A stretch of 64,000 bases of DNA, taken from positions 1-64,000 of the forward strand of contig NZ_QENY01000013.1 of NCBI RefSeq assembly GCF_003096815.1, read 5' to 3'. The position numbers and the translations under genes were made by a program. Source of the stretch: Hallella colorans (lineage in GTDB: Bacteria > Bacteroidota > Bacteroidia > Bacteroidales > Bacteroidaceae). A model generated the notes under the pieces. It worked only from the letters and a program-made list of their open reading frames with translations. It ran no database searches and was not told the origin of the DNA. Positions 24,613-33,639 of the stretch are shown here, piece after piece. Positions within the stretch are counted from its first letter, which is position 1. Each line of letters begins with the position of its first letter.

Positions 24613-25808
24613 GTTTGGTTTGGAAATTGTTGAGGCAGCACATTAGCGTGCCTCAGTTTGTAGGATTTGCCGTAGCCAACCTTGTGGGCATGTGCATCGT
24701 GCTGTTAGGTTGCCAGATTTACTTCGATGTCGTGCCTGTATTGACGGGTGCCGACTCATTTATGAAAACTGATTATCTCATCTTGAGCAAGGCCGTCGGT
24801 ACCGGCAGCACCATCTCTGGGCGTAGCAATGCATTTGACAACAGCGAGATGGAAGAGCTGCAGCGACAGCCGTTTGTCAAGAGAATGGGACGCTTCACGA
24901 CATCGGCTTACAAGGTGGACGGACGAATGGGCGTGGCTGGAACCGAGGTGCTGAATACCGAATTGTTCTTGGAGAGCATACCAGATGCGTTTGTTGACGC
25001 GGCCTCTAAAGATTGGCATTTCAGCGCTGGTGATCGGGAGGTGCCCATTATATTGCCTCGAAGCTATATCGCCATGTATAATTTCGGGTTCGCGCAAAGC
25101 CGGAGACTGCCTAAAATAAGCGATGGCCTCGTGGGTATGATAGACTTGAGGATTTTCGTGCGAGGCAATGGGCGCAAGGAGATGTTCAAGGGACGAGTCA
25201 TCGGTTTTTCCAACAGGCTTAGCGCCATACTCGTGCCGCAATCCTTTATGGATTGGAGCAACGCCCGATTTGCGCCCGGACAGCAAACCGAAACCACTCG
25301 CGTGGTGGTGGATGCGGTGGACGCTGGATCGGAAAAGGTGACCAAATATATAGACCGAAAGGGCTACGAGGTGGAAAATGGACAGCTCGAAGCTGAGAAA
25401 ACCACCTACCTATTGCGATTGATGATGGCCACGGTGATGGTCGTGGGGCTTGTTATATCGACACTCAGTTTCTATATACTCATGTTGAGTATATACTTGC
25501 TTGTGCAGAAGAATACAACCAAATTGGAGAATCTTTTGTTAATAGGTTATAGTCCCATAAGGGTGGCAAAACCTTATCAATGGCTGACCATTTTGCTAAA
25601 TGTGTCGGTGCTTCTGTTGGCGTGGGTGGTGGTGATAGTGGCGCGCCATTACTATATGGGCATCATTGGCACGCTCTTCCCTGATGCCGACGGAGGCTCC
25701 TTGATGTCCGCGATGTTGTTGGGGTTGTCGCTTTTTGGCGTGGTAAGCGTGTTCAACATGGTGGCCATACGTCGCAAGATAGTGTCCATCTGGAAACGTA
25801 AGGAATAG
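24609..25808 (+). CDS. FtsX-like ABC transporter permease
   Basis: 399-residue membrane protein: one N-terminal transmembrane segment (FVGFAVANLVGMCIVLLGCQ), a periplasmic domain of about 220 residues, then three segments near the C-terminus (MMATVMVVGLVISTLSFYIL, LNVSVLLLAWVVVIVARHYY and MSAMLLGLSLFGVVSVFNMV). This is the MacB/LolE/FtsX topology with four helices. Coupled to the ATPase by a 4-base overlap. Its cargo is unknown; the adjacent DUF4836 lipoprotein is a candidate partner or substrate by position. Confidence 0.82.
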   Translation: MSLVWKLLRQHISVPQFVGFAVANLVGMCIVLLGCQIYFDVVPVLTGADSFMKTDYLILSKAVGTGSTISGRSNAFDNSEMEELQRQPFVKRMGRFTTSAYKVDGRMGVAGTEVLNTELFLESIPDAFVDAASKDWHFSAGDREVPIILPRSYIAMYNFGFAQSRRLPKISDGLVGMIDLRIFVRGNGRKEMFKGRVIGFSNRLSAILVPQSFMDWSNARFAPGQQTETTRVVVDAVDAGSEKVTKYIDRKGYEVENGQLEAEKTTYLLRLMMATVMVVGLVISTLSFYILMLSIYLLVQKNTTKLENLLLIGYSPIRVAKPYQWLTILLNVSVLLLAWVVVIVARHYYMGIIGTLFPDADGGSLMSAMLLGLSLFGVVSVFNMVAIRRKIVSIWKRKE

Positions 25809-25825
25809 AAGGGAAACGTAACGGT

Positions 25826-26740
25826 ATGAGCAAAAAACAGAAAAGCAACACGCGACAAACGGCAATAGAGTCGCAGGGGCGTTTTGACTATTACACGGTG
25901 GAAGAAGAAGCGCCACTGTTAGACTGGCTGCTGGCACACTTGGGCGAGAGTCGTTCAAAAGTTAAGGCCACGTTGCAAGGGCAAGGTGTAAAGGTGAACA
26001 GAAAGGTAGTGACCCAGTTTGACTATCCCTTGGCGCCGGGCATGAAAGTGAGCGTGAGCAAGACCAAGCGTAATTTGACGTTGAAAAGTCGCTATGTGAA
26101 GATGGTGTACGAGGACGATTACTTGGTGGTGGTTGAAAAAAATGTCGGCATACTGTCTATGGCGGCTGGCCATGGCACGCTGAATGTGAAAAGCGTGCTT
26201 GATGAGTATTTTGACCATACCAAGCAGCATTGTCGGGCGCATGTGGTGCATCGCCTTGACCGAGACACCAGCGGACTGATGATTTATGCCAAAGACAAGC
26301 GCACCGCGTTGACGCTTGAGTCCGACTGGCACAACAACGTGTATGACCGTCGCTACGTGGCGGTGTTGTCTGGAGTGATGGAAGACGATCAAGGCACCAT
26401 TGCCAACTGGTTGAAAGACAACCGTGCCTACGTCACCTACAGTAGTGATGTGGATAACGGTGGCAAATATGCCGTAACCCATTTTTACACGCTCGACCGT
26501 TCTCCATGGCACTCGCTTGTGGAGTTCAAGTTGGAAACAGGCCGGAAAAACCAAATACGCGTCCATGCAGCAGACATGGGACATCCGGTGTGTGGCGATA
26601 TAAAATATGGCAATGGTGACGACCCTGTCAAACGGTTGTGCCTGCATGCCTATGTGTTATGCTTCTATCATCCCGTGACGCACAAGCCCATGGAGTTTGA
26701 AACAAAGATACCACAAGTGTTCAAGCAATTGTTCAAATAA
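25826..26740 (+). CDS. RluA-family pseudouridine synthase
   Basis: 304 residues. An S4-like RNA-binding domain occupies about residues 25-85 (LLDWLLAHLGESRSKVKATL). The RluA catalytic domain follows, with the conserved Asp in HRLDRDTSGLMIYAKD and the motifs RYVAVLSGVM and LETGRKNQIRVHAADMGHPV. It isomerises uridine in rRNA or tRNA; the target cannot be told from sequence. Begins 17 bases after the permease stop. Confidence 0.92.
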   Translation: MSKKQKSNTRQTAIESQGRFDYYTVEEEAPLLDWLLAHLGESRSKVKATLQGQGVKVNRKVVTQFDYPLAPGMKVSVSKTKRNLTLKSRYVKMVYEDDYLVVVEKNVGILSMAAGHGTLNVKSVLDEYFDHTKQHCRAHVVHRLDRDTSGLMIYAKDKRTALTLESDWHNNVYDRRYVAVLSGVMEDDQGTIANWLKDNRAYVTYSSDVDNGGKYAVTHFYTLDRSPWHSLVEFKLETGRKNQIRVHAADMGHPVCGDIKYGNGDDPVKRLCLHAYVLCFYHPVTHKPMEFETKIPQVFKQLFK

Positions 26741-26778
26741 TAATTTTTAGCCTTATCAATTCTAATTTCTCATATTAC

Positions 26779-26910
26779 GTGTTTGTCTTGGTGGCCATCG
26801 TGGTGGGGCTCATCATCATTAAGAAAATATCGAGCTGTCTTGTACGCGCGATTATTATCTTACTGGTCGTGGCTGTCATGGCATACATCTACCTCACGTT
26901 TTTTAAATAA
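26779..26910 (+). CDS. Small hydrophobic membrane protein (start uncertain)
   Basis: A 43-codon frame with two hydrophobic stretches, VFVLVAIVVGLIIIKK and LVRAIIILLVVAVMAYIYLT, ending FFK. Composition fits a small inner-membrane protein. GTG 26779 is the first usable start in an open frame that runs back to the end of the RluA gene, but no ribosome site is evident. It overlaps another frame of similar length that I judged non-coding. Confidence 0.45.
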   Translation: MFVLVAIVVGLIIIKKISSCLVRAIIILLVVAVMAYIYLTFFK

Positions 26911-27079
26911 GAGCGCCGATGTGTGGCTGTTGGCATGGCAAGAAACGTTGTCTGTAAAGCCCGCCATGGTCATTCGTGGACTGCTTAAAAAATGTAAATT
27001 GAGATTGGGTGGATGACGTGGTATGGCGTGTAATAACATTATTTTAAATCACAAAACAAGGTATGTCGAATTTTATTCG

Positions 27080-27087
27080 TACTTTTG
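27080..27087 (+). promoter_or_regulatory. Predicted -7 element of the mmdA operon
   Basis: TACTTTTG fits TAnnTTTG and lies 38 bases upstream of the mmdA ATG, placing transcription start near 27094. Confidence 0.5.
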
Positions 27088-27124
27088 CAATCTATCTGTA
27101 ATTAAAGCAACAACAAGACATATT

Positions 27125-28690
27125 ATGAGTAAGCAAACTGAAAAAATTAAAGAGCTTGTAGCCAAACGCGAGAAAGCTCGTCTCGGTGGTGGCGAGAAAG
27201 CCATCGAGAAACAGCATGCACGTGGCAAATATACAGCCCGCGAACGCATTGAGATGCTCGTGGATAAAGGAAGTTTTGAGGAGTATGACATGTTCAAACT
27301 TCATCGCTGTCACAACTTTGGCATGGAAAAGAAGCAGTTTCTCGGCGATGGTGTCGTGACCGGTTCTGCCACCATTGATGGTCGGTTGGTTTATCTGTAT
27401 GCGCAAGACTTTACGGTCAATGGCGGCTCGCTGTCTGAGACGATGGCGCAGAAAATTTGCAAGGTGATGGACATGGCTATGCAAAACGGTGCGCCCATGA
27501 TCTGTATGAACGACTCCGGAGGAGCTCGAATCCAAGAGGGAATATCCGCTTTGGCTGGATATGGCGAGATATTTGAGCGCAATATATTAGCCTCGGGTGT
27601 CATTCCGCAGATTAGCGCCATCCTTGGTCCTTGTGCCGGCGGTGCGGTTTACTCACCTGCGCTCACCGATTTTGTCATGATGTTGGAGGGTACCAGCTAC
27701 ATGTTTCTCACTGGCCCGAAAGTGGTGAAAACCGTAACGGGCGAAGAAATAGACTCCGAGCACCTCGGCGGTGCCAGCGTGCACGCCACCAAGAGTGGTG
27801 TGACGAGCTTCACGGCCAAGACCGAGGAGGAGGCCATGGAAATGCTCAAGATGCTGTTGAGCTATATTCCGTCCAACAACATGGAAGAGGCTCCGCGTGT
27901 AGAGTGCACCGATCCCATAGACCGCAAGGAAGACTTGCTCAACGATATTTTGCCTGACGACCCCAACAAGGCATATGATATGTACAAGGTGATAACGGCA
28001 TTGACAGACAATGGTGAGTTTTTTGAGGTTCAGCCCAAGTTCGCCAAGAATATCATTATTGGCTTTGCTCGTTTTAATGGCCAAAGTGTGGGTATCGTGG
28101 CTAACCAGCCTTCGGCTTACGCGGGTGTGCTTGACGTGAACGCAAGTAGGAAAGGCGCTCGCTTCGTGCGTTTTTGCGATGCCTTTAACATCCCCATCGT
28201 GAGCCTTGTTGACGTGCCCGGTTTCTTGCCTGGGACGGGACAGGAATACAACGCCGTGATCCTTCACGGCGCCCAATTGCTTTTCGCTTACGGTGAGGCC
28301 ACTGTTCCCAAGATCACCATCAACTTGCGCAAGAGCTATGGTGGCTCGCACATAGTGATGGGGTGTAAGCAACTCCGCGCCGACTTGAATTTCGCTTGGC
28401 CAACGGCTGAAATTGCCGTGATGGGTGCTTCTGGCGCCGTGGCGGTGCTGAATGGCAAGGAAGCCAAGAAAATTAAGGAAGAAGGTGGTGACGTGAAAGC
28501 TTTTCTTGCGGAAAAAGAGGACGAATACACGGAGACTTTTGCCAATCCGTACCAAGCGGCTCAGTTTGGCTATATAGACGACGTGATAGAGCCTCGCAAC
28601 ACACGTTTCCGTATCTGCCGCGCTTTGGCGCAGTTGGCCAACAAGCGACAGAGCCTGCCTAACAAGAAGCATGGTTGCATGCCTATGTAA
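27125..28690 (+). CDS. mmdA: Acyl-CoA carboxyltransferase subunit (methylmalonyl-CoA decarboxylase alpha type)
   Basis: 521-residue carboxyltransferase of the propionyl/methylmalonyl-CoA family. Typical motifs: QHARGKYTARERIEMLVD near the N-terminus, MNDSGGARIQEGISALAGYG and GPCAGGAVYSPALTDF (the oxyanion-hole Gly-Gly sites of both half-domains), and VDVPGFLPGTGQEYNAVILH. ATG 27125 is chosen because conservation begins at MSKQTEKIKELVAKREKARL; the upstream extension runs through the promoter. It moves the carboxyl group between methylmalonyl-CoA and biotin on the carrier encoded two genes downstream, in the succinate-to-propionate branch. No biotin carboxylase or sodium-pump beta subunit follows. 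Confidence 0.92.
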   Translation: MSKQTEKIKELVAKREKARLGGGEKAIEKQHARGKYTARERIEMLVDKGSFEEYDMFKLHRCHNFGMEKKQFLGDGVVTGSATIDGRLVYLYAQDFTVNGGSLSETMAQKICKVMDMAMQNGAPMICMNDSGGARIQEGISALAGYGEIFERNILASGVIPQISAILGPCAGGAVYSPALTDFVMMLEGTSYMFLTGPKVVKTVTGEEIDSEHLGGASVHATKSGVTSFTAKTEEEAMEMLKMLLSYIPSNNMEEAPRVECTDPIDRKEDLLNDILPDDPNKAYDMYKVITALTDNGEFFEVQPKFAKNIIIGFARFNGQSVGIVANQPSAYAGVLDVNASRKGARFVRFCDAFNIPIVSLVDVPGFLPGTGQEYNAVILHGAQLLFAYGEATVPKITINLRKSYGGSHIVMGCKQLRADLNFAWPTAEIAVMGASGAVAVLNGKEAKKIKEEGGDVKAFLAEKEDEYTETFANPYQAAQFGYIDDVIEPRNTRFRICRALAQLANKRQSLPNKKHGCMPM

Positions 28691-28720
28691 GGAACGTGGG
28701 AACACTATCATAAAGAAATA

Positions 28721-28876
28721 ATGATTATGGATAAAAATATCTATGCTGCCATAGCCATGGCACTCTATGAGTATCAGGGAAACAATGTGCATGACAGAGA
28801 GCCCGGTGTCATTACCATCAAGCCAAAGCAGACGATGTGGAACGCCAAATTTCTATCATTCACCTCAAAACCATAA
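28721..28876 (+). CDS. Small protein of the mmdA operon
   Basis: 51-residue frame (ATG 28721, or ATG 28727 two codons later) between mmdA and the biotin carrier, 30 bases after mmdA and 6 bases before the carrier gene. It starts MIMDKNIYAAIAMALYEYQG and ends WNAKFLSFTSKP. I recognise it as a small conserved companion in Bacteroidota decarboxylase operons, in the place where other lineages encode the OadG/gamma-type subunit; it has no obvious membrane helix. Function unproven. Confidence 0.75.
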   Translation: MIMDKNIYAAIAMALYEYQGNNVHDREPGVITIKPKQTMWNAKFLSFTSKP

Positions 28877-28882
28877 AAGAAT

Positions 28883-29320
28883 ATGAAAGCATTTAAATAT
28901 ACTATCGACGGAAAGGAATACACGGTCGAGATTGGTGACATTAACGAAGAGACCTGCTTGGCCAATGTAACGGTCAATGGCGAGGCTTATGAGGTGGGAA
29001 TTGAAAAACCCGCTGAGCCCGAAAAGAAAAAGGTGGAATTGGGCAAACCCGTAGCGGAAGAGTCCAATGCGGACGCCGACACCAGCTCTACGGCAAATGT
29101 TGACACTGCCAACGCCGTGAAAGCGCCTTTGCCAGGCACCATAACCGCCATCAACGTTAAAGTGGGCGATGAGGTTCACGCGGGCGACGCGCTGCTGGTG
29201 CTTGAGGCCATGAAGATGGCAAATAACATCGAATCGGAAAAAGACGGCAAGGTCACCGCCATTTGTGTGAAAGTGGGGCAGAGCGTGATGGAAGACGACG
29301 CGCTTGTCGTTGTGGAATAA
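28883..29320 (+). CDS. Biotin carboxyl carrier protein
   Basis: 145 residues. An N-terminal segment (MKAFKYTIDGKEYTVEIGDI) resembles decarboxylase carrier subunits, then an acidic/alanine linker (about 45-75), then a biotinyl domain with the biotinylation motif EAMKMANNIE (Lys about 112; EAMKMEN is more usual) and the mirrored half APLPGTITAINVKVGDEV. The lysine-bound biotin shuttles CO2 to or from the mmdA product. Followed by a strong terminator, so the operon ends here. Confidence 0.92.
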   Translation: MKAFKYTIDGKEYTVEIGDINEETCLANVTVNGEAYEVGIEKPAEPEKKKVELGKPVAEESNADADTSSTANVDTANAVKAPLPGTITAINVKVGDEVHAGDALLVLEAMKMANNIESEKDGKVTAICVKVGQSVMEDDALVVVE

Positions 29321-29361
29321 TCACGTAGCTGACAATTTTCGAAGCTATTGTAGAAACCAAG

Positions 29362-29421
29362 AAAAGGCTTGGGCAGAAGGTCTTGACATATTTTGCAAGA
29401 CCTGGCGCCCAAGCCTTTTTT
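29362..29421 (+). terminator. Intrinsic terminator of the mmdA operon
   Basis: GGCTTGGGC pairs with GCCCAAGCC (29407-29415), followed by six T. A second internal stem AGGTCTTG/CAAGACCT extends it. It lies 42 bases after the carrier stop and closes the operon before any beta subunit. Confidence 0.85.
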
Positions 29422-29499
29422 CGGCGTTGTAAAGAAGAGTAAAACACTCGGTTTAGTGTGAAATCATGCAAAATCAAGTGTATCTTCAATTATATTTCG

Positions 29500-29507
29500 T
29501 ACCTTTG
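29500..29507 (+). promoter_or_regulatory. Predicted -7 element of the glycogen-synthase-like gene
   Basis: TACCTTTG matches TAnnTTTG, 33 bases before the ATG at 29541. Confidence 0.5.
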
Positions 29508-29540
29508 CAAACAGTATATTAACTTAGGATAAATACACAA

Positions 29541-30347
29541 ATGACTAAAAAAAGGGTTTTGTTCATCAATCAGGAGATCACTCCATACGTTCCAGAGTCT
29601 GAATTGTCGATAATGGGAAAGGAGCTGCCTGAGAAAATGCAAGAAAAGGGATTGGAAATTCGTACGTTCATGCCCAAATGGGGATCGATTAATGAGCGTC
29701 GCGGACAACTGCACGAAGTAATCCGGCTTTCTGGCATGAATCTTATCATTGATGACACCGATCACCCATTGATCATCAAAGTGGCAAGTATTCCTGTTTC
29801 TCGACTTCAAGTATATTTTATTGACAATGAAGATTATTTCATCAAGCGTCAAGCCATGACAGAGGACGAGTCCGGTGCCGAATATCCCGACAATGGGGAG
29901 CGCGCCATTTTCTTCGCGCGTGGTGTGCTGGAAACTGTCAAGAAGTTGAGGTGGACGCCAGACATCGTCCAATGCCAAGGCTGGATGGCCGCCGTGGTGC
30001 CACTTTATATCAAAAAGGCATACCATGAAGACCCTTCTTTTGCAAACACCAAGGTGGTCACCTCGCTCTTTCACAATCAGCTTAAAACCTCATTGGGCGA
30101 TAATTTCAAACGCTGTGTGGAATTTAGGGATGTTAAATTAGACCTGCTTGAACCTTATTCAGAAAAATTTGATTTCATGGAATTGGGCAAAATGGCGATC
30201 GATTACAGTGACGCCGTCATAGAGGCTGGCCAAGACGTAAATCTCAATCTTATGAATTATGCCAAGGAAAAGAAACTGCCATTCTTGGATTATCCCGGAG
30301 AAGACTACGCGTCGGCCTACAATGCATTCTACGATAAACTCTTGTAA
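29541..30347 (+). CDS. Glycogen/starch synthase-like protein (GT5 N-terminal domain only)
   Basis: 268 residues matching the N-terminal Rossmann half of GT5 glycogen/starch synthases: VLFINQEITPYVPESELSIM, an EKGLEIRTFMPKWGSINERR stretch and PDIVQCQGWMAAVVPLYI. The C-terminal donor-binding half is absent and the usual N-terminal ADP-glucose KTGGL motif is replaced by PESEL, so it may not be a functional synthase. Standalone proteins of this kind are common in Bacteroidota. It precedes the DUF4270 lipoprotein by 53 bases. Confidence 0.82.
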   Translation: MTKKRVLFINQEITPYVPESELSIMGKELPEKMQEKGLEIRTFMPKWGSINERRGQLHEVIRLSGMNLIIDDTDHPLIIKVASIPVSRLQVYFIDNEDYFIKRQAMTEDESGAEYPDNGERAIFFARGVLETVKKLRWTPDIVQCQGWMAAVVPLYIKKAYHEDPSFANTKVVTSLFHNQLKTSLGDNFKRCVEFRDVKLDLLEPYSEKFDFMELGKMAIDYSDAVIEAGQDVNLNLMNYAKEKKLPFLDYPGEDYASAYNAFYDKLL

Positions 30348-30400
30348 GATAGCCTTTATACCTTATTTATAAGTATAACAATTCAATACACTTCATATAC

Positions 30401-31927
30401 ATGAACACGAAGTTTATAGCGGGAATTGCGCTTGTGTGTGCTTTTTTCACAGCTTGCGATGATTCTACGGACAGTATCGGTTCTTCTTTGATAGAGGGAA
30501 ACAAGGGCGTTTCGATAGAGACGGCATCGTTTGATATTGCAAGTAACTCGGTAAAGACAGACTCTGTTCTTTCCCGGAACGTAACGGGATATTTGGGCAA
30601 GGTTCGCGATCCAGAAACTGGGGCCTATATCACGGGCGACTTCATGACGCAATTCAATTATATCAACAACAACGCGATACCTCCGATAGACAGTCTTATC
30701 ACCTATGATGCCAACGGCAAAGAGGTGCTGGGGAAAAAAGGAACTATCAAGGTAGACTCGTGTGAGATTAGGCTGATATACAACAATTACTATGGCGACA
30801 AGAGACAAAGCATGAAGCTCACGGCCTATGAGATGGGACAAACGATGAATGAGAACCGACTTTACTATAGTAATTTCGACCCGATAAAAGAGGGATTTGT
30901 TCGAAAGGACGGTATTCGGCAGGATAAAGTGTACAATTTAACCGACTACAATATTCCCCAATCCAAACGCGACTCTAACGCATACCTGCCCTTTATCACC
31001 GTGTCGCTCAATGGGGCTTACACATCCAAGGATGGCAAGAGGTTTAACAACTATGGCTCTTATGTGCTGCAAAGCTATTACGATCACCCCGAATATTTCA
31101 AAAACTCCTACACTTTCAGGAACCATGTGGTTCCCGGTTTCTTCTTCAAGATGAAGAGTGGATTGGGCAATATGGCTACGATCACGTCGTCTCAACTCAA
31201 TATTTACTATAAGTATATGATAAAAAAGCCATACGTTGTAAAAACGAATGGCAACACTGTTACGCACTATAAGGATACTGTCTACAACCGTGTGACGATA
31301 TTTTGGGGTACCGAGGAGGTGCTGCAATCGACAACGATCACAAACGACAAGGCCACCATCGACGAATTGGTCGCAGACCCAAGTTGCACGTATCTCAAAT
31401 CGCCCTCAGGCGTTTTCACGGAACTTACGCTTCCTGTTGAGGAGATTATGAAAGGCCATGAGCAAGATTCCATCGTTTCTGCCAAGGTTATTGTATCGCG
31501 TATGAATAACAAGTTTGGATCAAAATACGATTTCGCTATACCCCAAAACGTGCTGATGGTGCCTGTCAATGCCCTGCGCTCGTTTTTCGAGAAAAATACG
31601 TTGCACGATAATAAGGTCACCTATATAGCATCGTATAAGAACGTGGGAGGTGGAGCTTCTGCCAACAATAGTTACACGTTCCATAACATTGCTGGCCTAA
31701 TCTCGGCGATGTATCATTCCAAGGATAGGTCGGCCAATTGGAACAAGGTCGCGCTCGTGCCTATTTCATTGTCCACCACGACCACCACGTCGGCCTATAA
31801 CAATAAGCCACAAACCGTTATTACCAAGGTGAGCAACGACATGTCGTTAACCAGTACGAGATTGGTCAAGGGAACAAGCCATAACAGCCCGATCAAGGTT
31901 GATGTCATTTATAGCAGGATAAAGTGA
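30401..31927 (+). CDS. DUF4270-family lipoprotein
   Basis: 508-residue predicted lipoprotein: signal peptide MNTKFIAGIALVCAFFTACD with the lipidated Cys19. The following DDSTDSIGSSLI segment, the Tyr/Asn-rich beta body and the late VSRMNNKFGSKYDFAIPQ region match the DUF4270 family, which in Bacteroidota often follows a glycogen-synthase-like gene as here. Function unknown; likely exposed in the envelope. Its stop overlaps the next small gene by one base. Confidence 0.8.
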   Translation: MNTKFIAGIALVCAFFTACDDSTDSIGSSLIEGNKGVSIETASFDIASNSVKTDSVLSRNVTGYLGKVRDPETGAYITGDFMTQFNYINNNAIPPIDSLITYDANGKEVLGKKGTIKVDSCEIRLIYNNYYGDKRQSMKLTAYEMGQTMNENRLYYSNFDPIKEGFVRKDGIRQDKVYNLTDYNIPQSKRDSNAYLPFITVSLNGAYTSKDGKRFNNYGSYVLQSYYDHPEYFKNSYTFRNHVVPGFFFKMKSGLGNMATITSSQLNIYYKYMIKKPYVVKTNGNTVTHYKDTVYNRVTIFWGTEEVLQSTTITNDKATIDELVADPSCTYLKSPSGVFTELTLPVEEIMKGHEQDSIVSAKVIVSRMNNKFGSKYDFAIPQNVLMVPVNALRSFFEKNTLHDNKVTYIASYKNVGGGASANNSYTFHNIAGLISAMYHSKDRSANWNKVALVPISLSTTTTTSAYNNKPQTVITKVSNDMSLTSTRLVKGTSHNSPIKVDVIYSRIK

Positions 31928-32055
31928 TGGCAGACAATTTTCTTGAGAGGCATCGGCAAGACTACGAGATGCGCAAGGCTGCGTGGTTAAGAAACAAGAA
32001 GCGCATGCCCAAGGTAAAGCGCGAGCTTGAGAGACCAGCCGATGAAAGTCTATGA
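31927..32055 (+). CDS. Small charged conserved protein (42 aa)
   Basis: 42 residues, starting MADNFLERHRQDYEMRKAAW, highly basic, predicted helical, with no membrane segment. The ATG uses the last base of the DUF4270 stop (TGATG), a coupled arrangement. A strong terminator follows 9 bases later. The MADNFLE(K/R)H start is one I know from short conserved Bacteroidota proteins; function unknown. Confidence 0.7.
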   Translation: MADNFLERHRQDYEMRKAAWLRNKKRMPKVKRELERPADESL

Positions 32056-32063
32056 CATATTTG

Positions 32064-32108
32064 AAGCTCCTGAAACTCCTCTTGACATGAGATATTTCAG
32101 GAGCTTTT
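32064..32108 (+). terminator. Intrinsic terminator after the DUF4270 operon
   Basis: 12-bp arms AAGCTCCTGAAA and TTTCAGGAGCTT around a 19-base loop, running into TTTT. Confidence 0.8.
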
Positions 32109-32283
32109 CGTTATCCCTATATGGCAGGGCGCCATTTCCCTGTCACTATATTTTTGTCATTTAAATGGTTTGGGAGATGGCTTGTCGTGAAATGAATGCA
32201 CATAAAAGAAGTTACTTTAATTGTCCTGTCAACAACCCACGCATGGTGATACCCCATGCTTGCACATTTGTCACAATCTTATG

Positions 32284-32330
32284 AAACAAGCCCGACCGTG
32301 CGCCATAGAGGCTGCGGGTCGGGCTTGTTT
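32284..32330. terminator. Terminator at the end of the nqr operon
   Basis: 14-bp perfect arms AAACAAGCCCGACC (32284-32297) and 32317-32330, with a 19-base loop. It lies 29 bases past the nqrF stop on the minus strand; arms ending in TTT could serve both directions. Confidence 0.7.
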
Positions 32331-32358
32331 CATGATAAATGTGGGTATTGTATTTTGT

Positions 32359-33630
32359 TTATCCGAAGTCGTCAAACATGATACTCTCTTTTTCCACGCC
32401 TAAAGAGTCTAAGTAAGTGGTCACCGTCTTGATGAGCATGGGTGGCCCGCAGAGGTAATACTCACAGTCTTCGGGAGCCTCATGGTCTTTCAAATAGGTG
32501 TCGCGCACACAGTTCACGGCAAATCCGGCGTAATATTTCACGCCAGCCTCGTCAGCTTTCGGGTCTGGACGGTCAAGCGACAGGTGGAAATGGAAATTGG
32601 GGAACTCCTTTTCCAGCTCCCAGAAATCTTCCAAGAAGAATGCCTCCACCAAGGCACGTGCGCCATAGAAGAAGTGCATCTCCCTATCCGTGGTGTGCAA
32701 AGTCTTGGTCATGTGCATGATTTGCGAGCGCAATGGCGCCATGCCCGCGCCACCGCCAATCCATATCATCTCTCTCTTGGAGTTGAAATGAGGGTGGAAA
32801 TCACCAAACGGACCGCTCATCATCACTTTGTCGCCCGGTTTCAGACTGAAGATATAAGACGAACCAATGCCCGTGGGTACATTTTGAAAACCTATCTGCG
32901 GACGTGGCAAGAACGGTGTTGACGCTATTCTAACGGTCAGCGTTATGATGTCTCCCTCGGCTGGATAGTTGGCCATGGAGTAGGCGCGCACGGTAGGTTC
33001 AGGATTAGACGCTTTTAATGAGAGCAGGTTAAATTTCTTCCAAGCCCCTATATAGTCCTCGCCAATAAGGTCTTTGTCGAAGTCCTTGTCATAGTCTATG
33101 CAGTCGTAAGCCGGAATTTTGATTTGTGCGTAAGACCCCGGGATGAAGTCCATGTGCTCTCCGGGGGGCAGCGCCACTTTAAATTCTTTGATGAACGAAG
33201 ACACGTTTTTGTTTGAAATGACCTCGCACTCCCATTCCTTGGCACCGAGAATGGCCTCGTCTATCTTTATTTTCAAGTTGCCTTTCACCTTGGCTTGGCA
33301 TCCCAAACGCCAGTTTTGTTTGATTTGCTTGCGTGTGAAGTGAGGCTTTTCTGAGTCGAGAATTTCGCCGCCACCCTCCAATATTTGGCATTTGCATTGT
33401 CCGCAACTGGCCTTGCCGCCACATGCTGATGGCAGGAATATGCCGTTGGCGTTGAGAGTTGTCATCACGCTGTCACCTTGTGGCACCTCCAAAACCTTGT
33501 CGTCGTTGATGGTAATGGTCACCTTTCCGCTTGGACTAAGATATTTCTTGGCTATCAGCAGAATAATGACAAGCAGGAGTATCACCACCAAGAAAACTCC
33601 CACGCTACCTAATATAAAGCTCGTGTTCAT
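32359..33630 (-). CDS. nqrF: Na+-translocating NADH:quinone reductase subunit F
   Basis: 423-residue NADH-oxidising subunit. One N-terminal membrane anchor (VFLVVILLLVIILLIAKKYL), a 2Fe-2S ferredoxin domain with Cys70, Cys76, Cys79 and Cys111 (CGGKASCGQC, then GCQAK), then the FAD domain (RAYSMANYP) and the NADH domain (GGGAGMAPLRSQI and YLCGPPMLI). It takes electrons from NADH and passes them into the complex, which pumps Na+ outward. Last gene of nqrABCDEF. Confidence 0.97.
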   Translation of the reverse strand: MNTSFILGSVGVFLVVILLLVIILLIAKKYLSPSGKVTITINDDKVLEVPQGDSVMTTLNANGIFLPSACGGKASCGQCKCQILEGGGEILDSEKPHFTRKQIKQNWRLGCQAKVKGNLKIKIDEAILGAKEWECEVISNKNVSSFIKEFKVALPPGEHMDFIPGSYAQIKIPAYDCIDYDKDFDKDLIGEDYIGAWKKFNLLSLKASNPEPTVRAYSMANYPAEGDIITLTVRIASTPFLPRPQIGFQNVPTGIGSSYIFSLKPGDKVMMSGPFGDFHPHFNSKREMIWIGGGAGMAPLRSQIMHMTKTLHTTDREMHFFYGARALVEAFFLEDFWELEKEFPNFHFHLSLDRPDPKADEAGVKYYAGFAVNCVRDTYLKDHEAPEDCEYYLCGPPMLIKTVTTYLDSLGVEKESIMFDDFG

Positions 33631-33639
33631 GTCTTAAAA

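Larger units (their letters stand above)
32056..32358. other. Convergent intergenic region with two terminators
   Basis: Holds the terminator of the DUF4270 operon (32064-32108) and the hairpin serving nqrF (32284-32330). The 175 bases between them show no gene. Confidence 0.6.

Noticed and set aside
26920..27016. Short frame after the small membrane protein
   Set aside because: No hydrophobic pattern, ribosome site or coupling; overlaps the mmdA upstream region.
27653..28792. 379-codon minus-strand open frame opposite mmdA
   Set aside because: It mirrors a clear mmdA coding sequence and has no protein motif; long antisense frames are common in this composition.
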